Shown here: positions 1 to 7,104 of the stretch, one piece after another
How positions within the stretch are numbered: position 1 is the stretch's first letter
Layout of the letters: each line of letters opens with the position of its first letter
Source: Nostoc cf. edaphicum LEGE 07299
Lineage (GTDB): Bacteria; Cyanobacteriota; Cyanobacteriia; Cyanobacteriales; Nostocaceae
DNA length: 16,486 nt
Assembly: GCF_015207245.1 (NCBI RefSeq)
Contig: NZ_JADEXF010000004.1
Coordinates: 1-16,486 of the forward strand
Direction: 5' to 3'
The notes under the pieces: model-generated
The model's input: only the letters and a program-made list of their open reading frames with translations
Database searches by the model: none
What the model was told of the DNA's origin: nothing
Position numbers and translations under genes: made by a program

Positions 1-10
1 GGGGCATAGG

Positions 11-50
11 GAGTATTTAATACTCAAAACTCAGCACTCAGCACTCTTGA
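11..50. repeat. Short tandem heptamer-type repeat with small palindrome
   Basis: A short palindrome (GAGTAT-TTA-ATACTC, 11-25) is followed by tandem copies of a CAGCACT-like heptamer at about 29-46. This is the style of short tandemly repeated sequences found between genes in Nostoc-type cyanobacteria. It lies just downstream of the minus-strand transporter gene. The 6-bp AT-rich stem is too weak to call a terminator. Confidence 0.5.
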
Positions 51-80
51 TCTCATTTACTTAAAAACTGCTGTATTACA

Positions 81-1496
81 CTATTCTAGTATTTCTGACT
101 TTGGTTCTCTCAGTACCAACTCCGGGATCAAATCAGGCGAAAATGATTGTTCCTCATTTTTGAGTGTCTCAGTTTGCTCTTCAGCAGCAGGTAGCCATTT
201 GATAAATGGTAGGGGTAACAGCGTGCTGAGGTTAGTAATTAACACCAAGAGCCAAAGGGACTCAAAGTTTGTTGCGGTGATCCCCAGCCAATATGTGATT
301 AATGCCCCGAATGCATGGGAAACCGTTCCGGCTGAATTATAGATTGACATTAACAAGGCAAATAATGTCGCTTCCACACCAGAGGGACAAAGCCTTGCTG
401 CTAGCACCATCACTTGCATAAAGGCAATTTTCCCCATCACAGTTAGAATCAAGCTATCACCCAAACTAAACCAGTGGTCATCTATACCCAATTGCCTGTT
501 TGTGTGAGTCACTAACAACAGCATCGTCATCCCCAAAAGTGACGAAAGGACAGTACTCCAAGCAAAAATCACGCGAAAAGGGATGCTTTTGAGGAAACGT
601 TGAAAAATCCAAACACCTGCCAAAGAAGCGAAACTTCCCACCAAGTTTACTCGCCCCAAAAATTCTGGTTCAAAGTGTAATTCGTTGGTAGCGAAGTAGA
701 AAAAGGCTGAGTCAGCATTTGGGGTAGCTTGCCAGATGAAGATAAATGCCGTTGGTAGCCAAATACTTTTTTGGCTAATGGCTTGGCGTAGCTGCCCCAG
801 TTGATGTTTGATGGGTACAGAGTTGGTCTGATTACTATCTTGAGCATCTTTGCTAACGGGGGACTCAGCAATTAACCAAGCCACCCCTGAAACGATCAGT
901 GGAAATAAAGCAGTAATCCCAAAGACGGTACGGGTAGTAAAGTATTGGAGTAGTAGACCGCTACAGTAGGCTGTTATTAAACCTCCGATCGCAGAAGCAC
1001 CCCAGCAGAGAGATTGTAGTGAACCAGCTTTTGCTTGCGATTCGCCTCTGGCTCGTTCTACAACCAGCGAGTCAACGATAACATCACTCATGGCGACGGA
1101 GAGAGAACCAAGAGCGATCGCTAAGGTAGCTGCCCAGCTAGTATGAACTATTGTGGCCAGACTCATCCAAGAAGCAGTTCCCAGTATCCCGGATAAAATC
1201 AAGTAAGGACGGCGACGATAGCCAAATATAGGCAAGCCATCAGAGATAAAACCAAACACCGGCTTGATCATCCAAGGTAGGAAGACAATTCCCAATAGCG
1301 CCGATACCTGGACTGGACTCAGGAGTAGTTCATCTTTGAGAAAAAAGCTAACGGCTAGACGCGATAGCCCTAAAATTCCTTGGACAAAGTAAACGGTGAG
1401 AATTGCAATTAACTCTGCATTTGGTTCATTACCCAAGAAGAGTTTTTGTGTTATTGAGTCTTTGACCTTGGACAAGCCAGATGATTGATCTACCAT
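81..1496 (-). CDS. Folate/biopterin-family (FBT) MFS-type transporter
   Basis: This 471-residue polytopic inner-membrane protein resembles the folate/biopterin transporter family, which includes the cyanobacterial Slr0642 type and moves folates or pterins. Visible family features are the PWMIKPVFGFISDG stretch around residues 74-87, a YRRRPYLI loop at 93-100, and the acidic segment SDVIVDSLVVERARGE around 137-152 containing the family's conserved charged residues. About twelve hydrophobic segments are spread over the chain, with a hydrophilic central loop near residues 215-235 and a polar C-terminal tail rich in Glu. The length is normal for the family. The ATG start at 1496 gives the expected short cytoplasmic N-terminus, but no clear Shine-Dalgarno precedes it. 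It stands alone on the minus strand, so no operon partner is visible. The family assignment is fairly secure; the exact substrate is not shown by sequence. Confidence 0.88.
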   Translation of the reverse strand: MVDQSSGLSKVKDSITQKLFLGNEPNAELIAILTVYFVQGILGLSRLAVSFFLKDELLLSPVQVSALLGIVFLPWMIKPVFGFISDGLPIFGYRRRPYLILSGILGTASWMSLATIVHTSWAATLAIALGSLSVAMSDVIVDSLVVERARGESQAKAGSLQSLCWGASAIGGLITAYCSGLLLQYFTTRTVFGITALFPLIVSGVAWLIAESPVSKDAQDSNQTNSVPIKHQLGQLRQAISQKSIWLPTAFIFIWQATPNADSAFFYFATNELHFEPEFLGRVNLVGSFASLAGVWIFQRFLKSIPFRVIFAWSTVLSSLLGMTMLLLVTHTNRQLGIDDHWFSLGDSLILTVMGKIAFMQVMVLAARLCPSGVEATLFALLMSIYNSAGTVSHAFGALITYWLGITATNFESLWLLVLITNLSTLLPLPFIKWLPAAEEQTETLKNEEQSFSPDLIPELVLREPKSEILE

Positions 1497-1799
1497 TCGA
1501 TAAATATTTTTTAAATTTTGTTTACTTTTCTATCATATCGATTCTTAAGAGGTGGGTTTTTCTCACCTTTTTCCTTTTGTTTCTTCTTTGAGTATTATTT
1601 AAGGCTTTTCTAACAACTTTTCTTTCTTCTAGCAAGATGTTCTCTTTTCTGAACGGCTATTCGCCTTTGAATTTGGGACATCAAATACAGTTTTATCTAC
1701 TGCGATGATTTCTTGTATTTGCTTGTATTAAAAAATACATATAAATTGATGTTACTGATTTGGAAACAATAAATTCAGAAATCACCAGGGTTTAGCAGC
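1497..1799. other. AT-rich intergenic region
   Basis: This 303-bp gap lies between the divergently placed transporter and the kinase pseudogene. It is AT-rich and contains no convincing coding sequence. It should hold the promoter of the minus-strand transporter, but I cannot pick out a clear -35/-10 pair. The only structured element seen is the hairpin at 1548-1570. Confidence 0.5.
1548..1575 (+). terminator. Possible terminator-like hairpin
   Basis: AGAGGTG (1548-1554) can pair with CACCTTT (1564-1570), with one G-T wobble and a 9-base loop, and is followed by a short T-rich run. The shape resembles an intrinsic terminator reading on the plus strand. No intact plus-strand gene precedes it, and it lies upstream of the minus-strand transporter, so its role is unclear. 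It may be chance. Confidence 0.25.
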
Positions 1800-2368
1800 A
1801 TGGTCAGTATTCCCGGATAGGACATAACTGAAGAAATCTACAATGGTTCCAGAACTCTAGTTTATCGAGGGTATCGAGAAACTGACTCATTACCTGTAGT
1901 AATTAAACTGCTAAAAAATTCATATCCCAGTTTCAGCGATCTGTTGCAGTTTCGCAATCAGTACACAATTGCCAAAAATCTTAACTCATCTGGGATCGTC
2001 CAAACCTACAGTCTGGAGGCGTATCAAAATGGTTATGCGTTAGTAATGGAAGATTTTGATGATTCGATTCAGACTGCGATCGCACCGAAGTTATCTCATT
2101 CTATGCGCTCAAGCCGCCATCTCTCTAGAGAATGCTCACCTTTATTTTATCAAGAATACCAGAATTATGCTCATCAACTAAAGCGATCGCTGCAAGAACT
2201 TGAGCAAGCCCAATTACAAATGGTGCAAAATAAAATGAAAAAATGGCAAGCTTGGGCAATTTAGTTGTAGATGTGGCACATGAAATTAATAACCCTATTG
2301 GATTTCTTGAAGGCAGTCTCCACAATATCCAAGAATATTGGCAAAGGAATAGGATGAGGATGTTTTAA
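1800..2368 (+). pseudogene. Decayed Ser/Thr kinase-GAF-histidine kinase fusion gene
   Basis: The start MVSIPG is followed by TAG at 1818-1820 where the family has Tyr. The same frame then continues as the N-lobe of a protein kinase (YNGSRTLVYRGYRETD, VVIKLLK, GYALVMEDF). At about 2055-2078 the sequence jumps to the end of a GAF domain, readable in shifting frames as DRTEVISF, then CAQAAISLENAHLY, then YQEYQNYAHQL. It continues into the coiled linker LQELEQAQLQMVQN and a histidine-kinase H-box (VAHEINNPIGFLEGS), ending at TAA 2366-2368. The intact family has over a thousand residues with kinase, AAA/ATPase, GAF and HisKA/HATPase domains; most of the middle and the whole ATPase end are missing here. 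Frames are broken by an apparent 1-bp deletion near 2100 and by tandem 5-bp duplications at 2141-2150 (TTTAT twice) and 2227-2236 (AAAAT twice). Comparison to the intact family is from memory. Confidence 0.85.
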
Positions 2369-2406
2369 AAATATTGGGCGAATATAATTCGCTACTACAC
2401 AAATAA

Positions 2407-2446
2407 AGTCTACTAATGCAAAATAAGGGTTTTGCATTAGTAGACT
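2407..2446. repeat. Perfect 17-bp inverted repeat (possible terminator)
   Basis: AGTCTACTAATGCAAAA at 2407-2423 is perfectly complementary to 2430-2446 across a 6-base loop (TAAGGG). Read on the minus strand the stem is followed by TTATTTG, so it could end the transcript of the RTX gene whose stop codon is at 2520-2522. A second, looser inverted repeat (AAACAAATG at 2461-2469 with CATTTGTTT at 2511-2519) lies between that stop and this hairpin. On the plus strand it sits just after the pseudogene with no T-run. It could equally be a relic of a small repetitive element. Confidence 0.6.
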
Positions 2447-2519
2447 GACAAGAATTACGTAAACAAATGCAAACTACTTAATTGGCAACTGTTTCCGCTT
2501 TTCTTAGCACCATTTGTTT

Positions 2520-5057
2520 TTAGGCTACAGTGACTCCTAGCGTATAAGAACCAGGGTCAAAAAAGCCAGAACTGAAAGTTCCGCCATTTTGAGGGAAGTA
2601 ATCATAATCACTTACTGAAATGGAGTAAGTACCTGCCCGTAGTGAAGCGGTGATTGATTGAGAAGTACTGGAACTCTGTAAGTTACCAGCACTATTAAAT
2701 AGGCCGAGAACTGGATAGTTACCACTGTAATTCGGCGTGCTAATAGTCACAGTTCCTGGGTTGGCTAAAGAAAATGTGAAAAAGTCGAAATCAGGATTGT
2801 TCCCTGGAAGTCTTGCCAGTTGAGCAGAGGTATTAACTTCTGAACCTGATGTTAAATTACCTAGCTTCTCAGCAGTGGCTAGTGTGTTGTTTGTCCCTTG
2901 TCCAGCATCTTCTTTCTCGTAGAACAGGAAGTCGTCACTATCAAACCTCAGAGACGACGCTTGCACAACACCAATGAGTTCATCTAGCTCTCCTGAGTTG
3001 TCCAAAAATACCCTTGTATCGGCTCCCACAGTCTGCAAGCGATAGTCTGCCAGTGTTCCTTTGAGCTGGATTCTATCTTCGTTGGAGTTGAAGCCACTGA
3101 TGGTAGCGTAGTCTGCCAAACCACTACTTCCACTGTTGTTATCGTCATAGAAGACATTAGTAGCATCTCCAAGTAAGAACTGATCTTCCCCAGGCCCTCC
3201 AGTTAGGGTATCAACCTCCCCTAATCCAGGAGAATCAGAACCGTTAGTATCAACGCCTATGAGGACATCATTTCCAGGCCCTCCAAGGAGAGTGTCATTG
3301 CCGATCCCGCCACGGAGGGTGTCATCGCCTTCTCCTCCTTCGATTTGGTCATTGCCAGCCCCACCAAATAGGCTGTCATTTCCATCCTCGCCCAAGACGA
3401 GATCATTACCTTCCTGACCATCAAGAAAGTCATCACCATCCCCACCAAACAAGGTGTCATTGCCGCCTCTGCCAAAGAGGGTATCACTGCTGCCTCCTCC
3501 AAGCAGGGAGTCGCTAAAACTAGAACCAAAGACTTGCTCGATATTGAATAGGACATCACTCCCATCTCCCCCACTGGCAGTTCCAGTGCCAAGGTCAACG
3601 GTGACTCCGACAGTGGCATTTAAATAATCAGCAGTATCAACGCCATCTCCACCAAAGAGTTGGTCATTCCCGCCTTCACCTTGGAGTTGGTCATTGTCAC
3701 TTCCACCAAGCAGAATGTCATTGCCGCTGCCGCCAAGCAGGGTATCATTACCTTCTCTACTAATGAGAGTGTCACTCCCGTCCTCACCAAAGAGTTGGTC
3801 ATTGCCAGCCCCACCAAGCAGGATGTCAATGCCGCTACCGCCAAGCAGGGAGTCATTGCCGTACCCTCCATTGATAAAGTCGTCGTTAGCCCCGCCAAGG
3901 AGGGTGTCATTGCCGTTCTCGCCAAAGAGGCGGTCATTACCAGCCTCACCATTAACAGAGTCATTCCCGTCCCCACCACTGAGGAAGAAGTCATTGCCAG
4001 CTCCGCCAAGGATGGTGTCATTGAACCTAGAACCAACGATTCTTTCAATCTCCAACAGGACATCATTCCTGCCCTGCCCTGTAGCGGTTCCAGTGGCAAG
4101 GTTAATCGTGACTCCGGCAGTGGCACTGAAATAATCAGCAGTATCAACACCAGCTCCACCCAAGAGTTGGTTATTGCCAGTCCCACCACGCAAGGTGTCA
4201 TCGCCAGCCCCACCACGGACAATATCGTTGCCTTCCTCGCCATCAAGCAGGTCATCGCCAACTCCACCATCAAGCAGGTCATTGCCACCTCTACCAAAGA
4301 GGGTGTCATTACCGCGCCCGCCAGTTAGGGAATCGTTGAAACCAGAACCAAAGACTTGTTCGATATTAAACAGGACATCATTCCCTGCTCCTCCACTGGC
4401 GGTTCCAGTCGCCAGGTTGACGGTGACACCGGCAGTGCTATTTGAATAGTCAGCAGTATCATTGCCAGTCCCACCAAAGATTTTATCATCCCCGTCCCCT
4501 CCTTCTAGTCGGTCATGGCCAGCCCCGCCAAGGAGGGTGTCATCGCCAGCCTGACCAATCAAGTTGTCATTGCCATCCTCGCCATCAATCTGGTCATCGC
4601 CAGCCCCGCCATTGAGCGTGTCAACCCCTTCTCCGCCAAAGAGTTGGTCGTTACCGTCTTCTCCAGCGAGTCGGTCATTTCCGTCCCCGCCTTCGAGAAG
4701 GTCATTGTCAGATCCACCAAGGAAAACATCATTACCGAACCCACCAAGCAGGGTGTCGTCACCGCCTTTGCCAAGGAGTTGATCGTTATCCTCCTCGCCA
4801 TCGAGAAGGTCATTACCAGATCCACCAAGGAGGACATCATCGCCGAACCCACCAAGCAGGGTGTTCTCGCCGTCCTCACCATTGAGAAGGTCATTACCGT
4901 CCTCGCCATTAAGCGAGTCATTGCCAGCCCCACCCAAGAGGTCATCATTGCCGCCCCGACCAAAGAGGTTATCATCACCGCCCTGACCAAGGATAGCGTC
5001 ATTCTCAAACGTGCCAATTAGAGTGTTATTGCTGTTGTCTCCAATAATGTCTGCCAT
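2520..5057 (-). CDS. RTX Ca2+-binding repeat protein with C-terminal PPC-like domain
   Basis: This 845-residue acidic protein is built mostly of RTX nonapeptides (GGxGxDxLx), which fold as Ca2+-binding beta-rolls and usually mark type I secreted or surface proteins. Residues about 8-600 hold dozens of repeats. They are broken three times, near residues 201-245, 306-350 and 475-518, by a related non-RTX module (TADY...[11 protein letters not shown]...[13 protein letters not shown]). Residues about 605-712 form a non-repeat segment ([15 protein letters not shown], then [14 protein letters not shown]). Residues about 720-845 resemble a bacterial pre-peptidase C-terminal (PPC) domain ([31 protein letters not shown]). 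No N-terminal signal peptide is seen, consistent with type I export. The start is supported by a GAGGGG ribosome site 6 bases upstream. No protease, lipase or other catalytic domain is visible. No type I ABC exporter lies in the window. The true function is unknown; structural, adhesive or S-layer-like roles are possible. Confidence 0.9.
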   Translation of the reverse strand: MADIIGDNSNNTLIGTFENDAILGQGGDDNLFGRGGNDDLLGGAGNDSLNGEDGNDLLNGEDGENTLLGGFGDDVLLGGSGNDLLDGEEDNDQLLGKGGDDTLLGGFGNDVFLGGSDNDLLEGGDGNDRLAGEDGNDQLFGGEGVDTLNGGAGDDQIDGEDGNDNLIGQAGDDTLLGGAGHDRLEGGDGDDKIFGGTGNDTADYSNSTAGVTVNLATGTASGGAGNDVLFNIEQVFGSGFNDSLTGGRGNDTLFGRGGNDLLDGGVGDDLLDGEEGNDIVRGGAGDDTLRGGTGNNQLLGGAGVDTADYFSATAGVTINLATGTATGQGRNDVLLEIERIVGSRFNDTILGGAGNDFFLSGGDGNDSVNGEAGNDRLFGENGNDTLLGGANDDFINGGYGNDSLLGGSGIDILLGGAGNDQLFGEDGSDTLISREGNDTLLGGSGNDILLGGSDNDQLQGEGGNDQLFGGDGVDTADYLNATVGVTVDLGTGTASGGDGSDVLFNIEQVFGSSFSDSLLGGGSSDTLFGRGGNDTLFGGDGDDFLDGQEGNDLVLGEDGNDSLFGGAGNDQIEGGEGDDTLRGGIGNDTLLGGPGNDVLIGVDTNGSDSPGLGEVDTLTGGPGEDQFLLGDATNVFYDDNNSGSSGLADYATISGFNSNEDRIQLKGTLADYRLQTVGADTRVFLDNSGELDELIGVVQASSLRFDSDDFLFYEKEDAGQGTNNTLATAEKLGNLTSGSEVNTSAQLARLPGNNPDFDFFTFSLANPGTVTISTPNYSGNYPVLGLFNSAGNLQSSSTSQSITASLRAGTYSISVSDYDYFPQNGGTFSSGFFDPGSYTLGVTVA

Positions 5058-5063
5058 ATCAAT

Positions 5064-5069
5064 CCCCTC
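5064..5069 (-). promoter_or_regulatory. Shine-Dalgarno of the minus-strand RTX gene
   Basis: The minus strand reads GAGGGG six bases before the ATG at 5057-5055. It is a strong anti-16S match and fixes the start of this repeat protein, whose N-terminus MADIIGDN resembles that of the plus-strand RTX protein. Confidence 0.65.
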
Positions 5070-5137
5070 GGTTATAAGTTTGATTCAGAGATATTGGCTG
5101 GAAGAGGTGTCATCTATGAGTAGCCCTGCCAGCGGGG

Positions 5138-5511
5138 CTACGGTGTACACACAAGTCTTTTAACATTGCCTCACAAGCTTTTGATCCCCTAACCCCCCTT
5201 AAAAAGCTAACGTGTATACACAAGTTGAGTTGGGAATCAAATGGACACAAAAGAACGGAAAATTATTTTTAAAATCCTTGATTTTCCGTTAAACCTCTAT
5301 CAATAAGCTGACACTATTGATAATCAGCTTGCTCAGTTCAAAACCTTGCCTACTAAGGCTTGTATCTTACCAGGCAAGGATTTTAGGACTTGTGTATACA
5401 CCGTAGCCTTAAAAAGTGGGGCAAAAGCCCTTCAAAGTTTCCCTTTTTAAGGGGGACTTAGGGGGATCTTCAACGATTTTGATTTTATACAAAGATGTGT
5501 CTACACCGTAG
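5138..5511. mobile_element. MITE-like non-autonomous element with 10-bp flanking repeats
   Basis: The left end CTACGGTGTACACACA (5138-5153) is inverted at the right end TGTGTCTACACCGTAG (5496-5511) with one mismatch. Immediately outside both ends is the perfect direct repeat GCCAGCGGGG (5128-5137 and 5512-5521), which looks like a 10-bp target-site duplication. Inside, the arrangement is symmetric. A gatcccctaacccccctta block (5183-5201) mirrors 5448-5468. Inner copies of the end sequence occur at 5207-5225 (direct) and 5387-5406 (inverted), sharing a perfect 14-bp GTGTATACACAAGT core. No transposase is encoded. This could be one element nested within another of the same family. The family is not recognised. 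Confidence 0.6.
5183..5468. repeat. Inverted pair of C/G-run repeats typical of Nostoc intergenic DNA
   Basis: The C-rich block at 5183-5201 and the G-rich block at 5448-5468 (TAAGGGGGACTTAGGGGGATC minus its last base) are near inverse complements of each other. The form, runs of C5-6 or G5 separated by TTA or ACTTA and bordered by GATC, resembles a dispersed intergenic repeat common in heterocystous cyanobacteria. Both copies lie inside the MITE-like element at 5138-5511. Confidence 0.5.
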
Positions 5512-5558
5512 GCCAGCGGGGAGAAACCCTAGATAGGTAGTTCAAATAAATGCAGCAT

Positions 5559-5690
5559 CTACTTAGACTGGTTTCGTAACCGCTCAATAATCCGGGGTAA
5601 ATCGCTCAGTGACAAGGCGCAAATGGCGTAAACTCGTTCCTGAACTGGTAGTTCGCCCCGATTTATTGAGCAGATACCTGGTTTCTTAGT
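5559..5690 (-). pseudogene. Tail fragment of an unidentified gene
   Basis: The minus strand encodes about 43 residues ending in a stop at 5561-5559, including GELPVQERVYAICALSLSD followed by LPRIIERLRNQSK. The composition is protein-like (amphipathic helix) and unlike random translation, but the frame is closed upstream by a stop at 5693-5691 and there is no start codon. It looks like the C-terminus left from a deleted gene. I do not recognise the family with confidence. Confidence 0.35.
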
Positions 5691-5994
5691 CTAGACACTG
5701 CCTAAATAGCTATCACTAGCATAGAGCAAACGCATCTTATTTGCTACTAAAAACTGTGTTGGCAAAAATCCACAACCATTCTTTTACACCTTTGACTTTT
5801 TAGTTTCTTAGTTAATTCATCAAGCTAGAAAGCAAAGTTTATGCAATGCCAACTTCTTCTTTACATTTATTTATCAAGCTCAGAAATTACCATACAAGGT
5901 GGTTAATCTAAAAGAATCCTTGCGTTGGCAGTGATGTACTGTCGATCTCTTCGTTTGCGATCGCACGATCCTTGAAATCATCAGAGTTCCTGCA

Positions 5995-6287
5995 TTACGC
6001 GAATAACGATCTCGAATAGCTCGCCTCGCGTGCAGAGATACCACTACTACCTTCGGCAATGGGGATTTGCAATGCACCCAGCCGTGAAAAACGGATCGGT
6101 TCGACCAGTTCATAAGGAAGGATGCGATCGCTAGGACAGGTTACGCCTACGCTACGGGAGTATGTTTGGTGGAGGTTATCCCTAATTAACTCTTGATAAT
6201 GTGCCAATCCTCTGGAGCGATCGCTTTCAACTCTTGTAACTCGTCGTCAGAACCTCGCAGCATAATCCCAGATTTCAAGAACTCTTA
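5995..6287 (-). pseudogene. Frameshifted remnant of an unidentified gene
   Basis: Two minus-strand frames read as consecutive pieces of one protein. The first is FLKSGIMLRGSDDELQELK followed by AIAPEDW, stopping at 6188-6186. The second begins near 6207 as LAHYQELIRDNLHQTYS and continues with PSDRILPYELVEPIRFSRLG, ending at 5995. Between TYS and PSDR the codons derive from a GTAGCGTAGGCGTAACC-like motif resembling cyanobacterial short repeats, as if a repeat unit had inserted into the gene. Three HIP1 octamers fall in or near this stretch (5957, 6124, 6217). The family is not recognised and the fragment has no convincing start. Confidence 0.4.
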
Positions 6288-7089
6288 CAGCTTGCTTGTC
6301 TACTAGGGGCGACGACACCCTACACGAGCAGACAAAACAACTGTTTAGCTGCTGTTTAGCTGCTGCATTCTGGATTATTAATGGTTTTCAAGACATGAAG
6401 AATACATAAAGATAAGTACTGACATTATACTGATCGGCAAATAATGTGAAGAGTATGCAAAGATATGTCTTTAAGTGTGGACATCTCAGTAAATCTTCAG
6501 ATATGGTTATCAAAGTGTTATTTAGATGTTCCCTATTTTTAAGCTACATACCCACGGGCAATAGCCCACAACAATTGCATAAAAATTATTTCCCTATCGA
6601 AAGTGAATTATTCTCTATATTTACGACAGTAGGGCTACGCTCTGATAAGAAATATGAAGTGTGGGTTTTAGGCATTCAAGCTTGATTTTTCGACACTTTG
6701 TCAGTGATGGCTGGGTTGATCTGCGGATCGAGAATGATAAAAAAAGTGTGAAACCATCTGTTTTCCTAAATACACGCTCATAAATATGTACAATGCTAAG
6801 ACTTAGATAGTCTTAACTAGCATTATTAACGGGTAGACAAATAACGAATGAAAAAGGAAATAGGGAATAGGCAAAGAATTTAACTTTGAATCTCCTGCCT
6901 CCTGCCTTTTCAAGTCAGTTACATAAGTCCTACTTACAAGCTCATAAATAGGGTAAATCTTCGAGAAAATGCTAACCCTCAAGGGTGACATAACAGTATG
7001 TCGAAAGCGTTAACTCTCGGCGATTTCTGTGTGTCCTTAAATAACATTAACAACAAGTTAATAGCTGAAATTACTCAAAAAATCGATTC
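6288..7089. other. Long intergenic region without convincing genes
   Basis: About 800 bp upstream of the plus-strand RTX gene contains only short open frames with composition unlike real proteins. Small repeats are visible: a tandem CTGTTTAGCTG (6341-6362) and a doubled CCTGCCT-type heptamer (6894-6907). The promoter of the RTX gene should lie near the right end, but no clear promoter could be assigned. The upstream part may be further decayed gene sequence. Confidence 0.45.
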
Positions 7090-7100
7090 AGGAAGGTAAG
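7090..7100 (+). promoter_or_regulatory. Shine-Dalgarno of the plus-strand RTX gene
   Basis: AGGAAGGTAAG lies 4-14 bases before the ATG at 7105. It gives a good ribosome-binding site and supports this start, which also matches the N-terminus of the other RTX protein (MVNIIGTN versus MADIIGDN). Confidence 0.6.
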
Positions 7101-7104
7101 AGTT

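Noticed and set aside
760..826. Possible read of the hybrid kinase tail (residues 760-826) as an HPt domain
   Set aside because: Residue numbers are given here, not bases. The His in QLHQAA lacks the usual HPt surroundings, so no phosphotransfer domain was called.
3257..4309. Methionine/leucine-rich minus-strand frames inside the RTX gene
   Set aside because: They are out-of-frame readings of the same nonapeptide DNA repeats and do not resemble any protein family.
3660..5021. Long open frames on the plus strand opposite the RTX gene
   Set aside because: They arise from the repetitive codon pattern of the RTX nonapeptides; the translations are low-complexity (SLPSPP, KEGVIA) with no start signals.
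3200..5057. Regular DNA repeats that might suggest a CRISPR array
   Set aside because: The periodicity of about 27 bp follows the RTX nonapeptides in an intact reading frame; there are no unique spacers between identical repeats.
6446..6685. Open frame of 79 codons on the plus strand
   Set aside because: No ribosome site, no recognisable family and poor composition; more likely chance or decayed DNA.
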